Shown here: positions 26,521 to 27,006 of the stretch, in pieces | Layout of the letters: the number at the start of each line of letters is the position of its first letter | Numbering within the stretch: the stretch's first letter is position 1 | Origin: an uncultured bacterium | GTDB lineage: Bacteria > Gemmatimonadota > Gemmatimonadetes > Longimicrobiales > RSA9 | Assembly (NCBI GenBank): GCA_937995995.1 | Contig: CALKIP010000305.1 | Coordinates: 1-27,006, forward strand | Reading direction: 5' to 3' | DNA: 27,006 bases | Notes under the pieces: model-generated | Told to the model about the DNA's origin: nothing | The model's database searches: none | Seen by the model: the letters and a program-made list of their open reading frames with translations, nothing else | Program-made: the position numbers and the translations under genes

Positions 26521-26867
26521 TCCGTGGTCTTCACGGATTGGCTGTCGAGGATCGCAGCACTGGGCGATGGCTCGCGGCCCGCAGCGCGGCGGACCTCCTC
26601 GCGAAGCGCATCGTGGACGCGCTCGAGGGTTCCGTTCAGCCGCCAGCGGCGGAAGTGGAACCAGACCACGCCCCAGGGCGGGAAATCATGCGGCAGCATG
26701 CGCCACGAGCAACCTGCCCGGGCCTGGTAGAAAATGGCGTTCCAGATCTCGCGGAGCGGATGCTTCCTCGGGCGACCAGTTCGACCGTTCTTCGCCGGCG
26801 GCAGAACCGCCCGAATCTTCTGCCACTGCGCCTCGGTGAGGTCGGTCGGATAGCGAGCGCGTGCCAT
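26481..26867 (-). CDS. IS5-family transposase, first frame (OrfA)
   Basis: OrfA holds the N-terminal half of the DDE transposase: PTDLTEAQWQKIRAVLPP, GRPRKHPLREIWNAIFY, GCSWRMLPHDFPPWGVVW, and the first catalytic Asp in AAILDSQSVKTTEKGGP. From ATG 26867 it has 128 residues; an ATG at 26885 adds six more. The frame ends soon after a run of A5-G5-C3. The protein family continues with RGYDAGK, which lies in the -1 frame. So a -1 shift near 26509-26521 is needed for a full transposase of about 264 residues. Confidence 0.88.
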   Translation of the reverse strand: MARARYPTDLTEAQWQKIRAVLPPAKNGRTGRPRKHPLREIWNAIFYQARAGCSWRMLPHDFPPWGVVWFHFRRWRLNGTLERVHDALREEVRRAAGREPSPSAAILDSQSVKTTEKGGPEATTPANG

Positions 26868-26895
26868 GTGCGGCCGCTGCCGCAATCAACGCGCC

Positions 26896-26913
26896 ACTTT
26901 CTTCACACCCTCT
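26896..26913 (-). repeat. IS right terminal inverted repeat
   Basis: Inverse of the left repeat with a single G/T difference at the fifth base from the tip. It is followed by TA, the second copy of the 2-bp target duplication. Confidence 0.9.
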
Positions 26914-26935
26914 TAGATCCGAAGGCGGTGACCTT

Positions 26936-26962
26936 GGCGATATGTTGATCCGTCATATCGCC
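26936..26962. repeat. Perfect 9-bp inverted repeat with 9-base spacer
   Basis: GGCGATATG and CATATCGCC are perfect inverse copies separated by 9 bases. This could be a regulator-binding site or a small hairpin. It lies in the 93-bp flank beside the IS, where the coding state is uncertain. Confidence 0.6.
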
Positions 26963-27006
26963 GACAATCGCCTCAAGATCAGGACCTCCTCGCGAGGCAG
27001 GTCCAA

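Larger units (their letters stand above)
26057..26913 (-). mobile_element. IS5-family (IS427-like) insertion sequence, 857 bp
   Basis: The ends carry 18-bp inverted repeats. The left one reads AGAGTGTGTGAAGAAAGT (26057-26074); the right one (26896-26913) is its inverse with one mismatch. TA flanks both ends (26055-26056 and 26914-26915). Removing the element and one TA restores TCTAGA, with a CTAG core matching the target preference of the IS427 group. Length, ends and the two-frame DDE transposase fit this group. The transposase runs toward era. The near-identical ends and complete catalytic triad suggest a recent insertion. Confidence 0.92.

Overview
The window is high-GC and almost entirely coding, with every convincing native gene on the minus strand. 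It looks like a chromosomal segment from a diderm bacterium outside the Proteobacteria. The gene content combines a complete lipid A front end with an LpxC-FabZ fusion, BamA, Skp and LolCD (an outer membrane with LPS) with McsA-McsB-ClpC (better known from Firmicutes), PorV-like and DUF5683-like envelope proteins, and a zinc-ribbon protein with an Ala/Pro-rich linker. This mix is most reminiscent of Gemmatimonadota. That assignment is an inference; there is no rRNA in the window.

Layout, in the direction of transcription (high to low coordinates). (1) 26914-27006: a short flank with a 9-bp inverted repeat. (2) 26057-26913: an IS5-family (IS427-like) insertion sequence with 18-bp terminal inverted repeats, a TA duplication and a two-frame transposase. 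(3) 25863-20730: era, a Trm112-like zinc protein, a PorV-like outer-membrane protein, a DUF5683-like exported protein and rnr (RNase R), closely spaced. (4) 20690-19039: a promoter, a diguanylate-cyclase-like protein with a degenerate receiver domain, and a zinc-ribbon protein. (5) 19004-17796: a good sigma70-type promoter, a leader with an 8-bp hairpin, and prfB (RF2) with its autoregulatory +1 frameshift. (6) 17752-1: lysS, lolC, lolD, mcsA, mcsB, clpC, bamA, skp, lpxD, lpxC-fabZ, lpxA, a GnnA-like oxidoreductase, a 32-aa membrane peptide, lpxB, a DUF374 acyltransferase and lpxK (cut by the window edge). No gap exceeds 51 bp and several junctions overlap.

Functionally, the lower 18 kb is an envelope-assembly block. 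LpxA, LpxC, LpxD, LpxB and LpxK make lipid A, and the DUF374 protein may add a secondary acyl chain. BamA and Skp insert and escort outer-membrane proteins. LolC and LolD release lipoproteins. Inside this block sits an arginine-phosphorylation proteolysis module, McsA-McsB-ClpC, without its usual repressor gene ctsR, and prfB-lysS leads the block. Points worth a second look are the co-location of pArg proteolysis with lipid A and Bam genes, a GnnA-like dehydrogenase without its GnnB partner, the absence of an lpxH/lpxI-type gene, the tiny membrane protein between the oxidoreductase and lpxB, the prfB leader, and the IS with its reconstructable CTAG target site. Most of the window is conserved housekeeping genes in an informative arrangement; I do not see a clearly new defence or mobile system.
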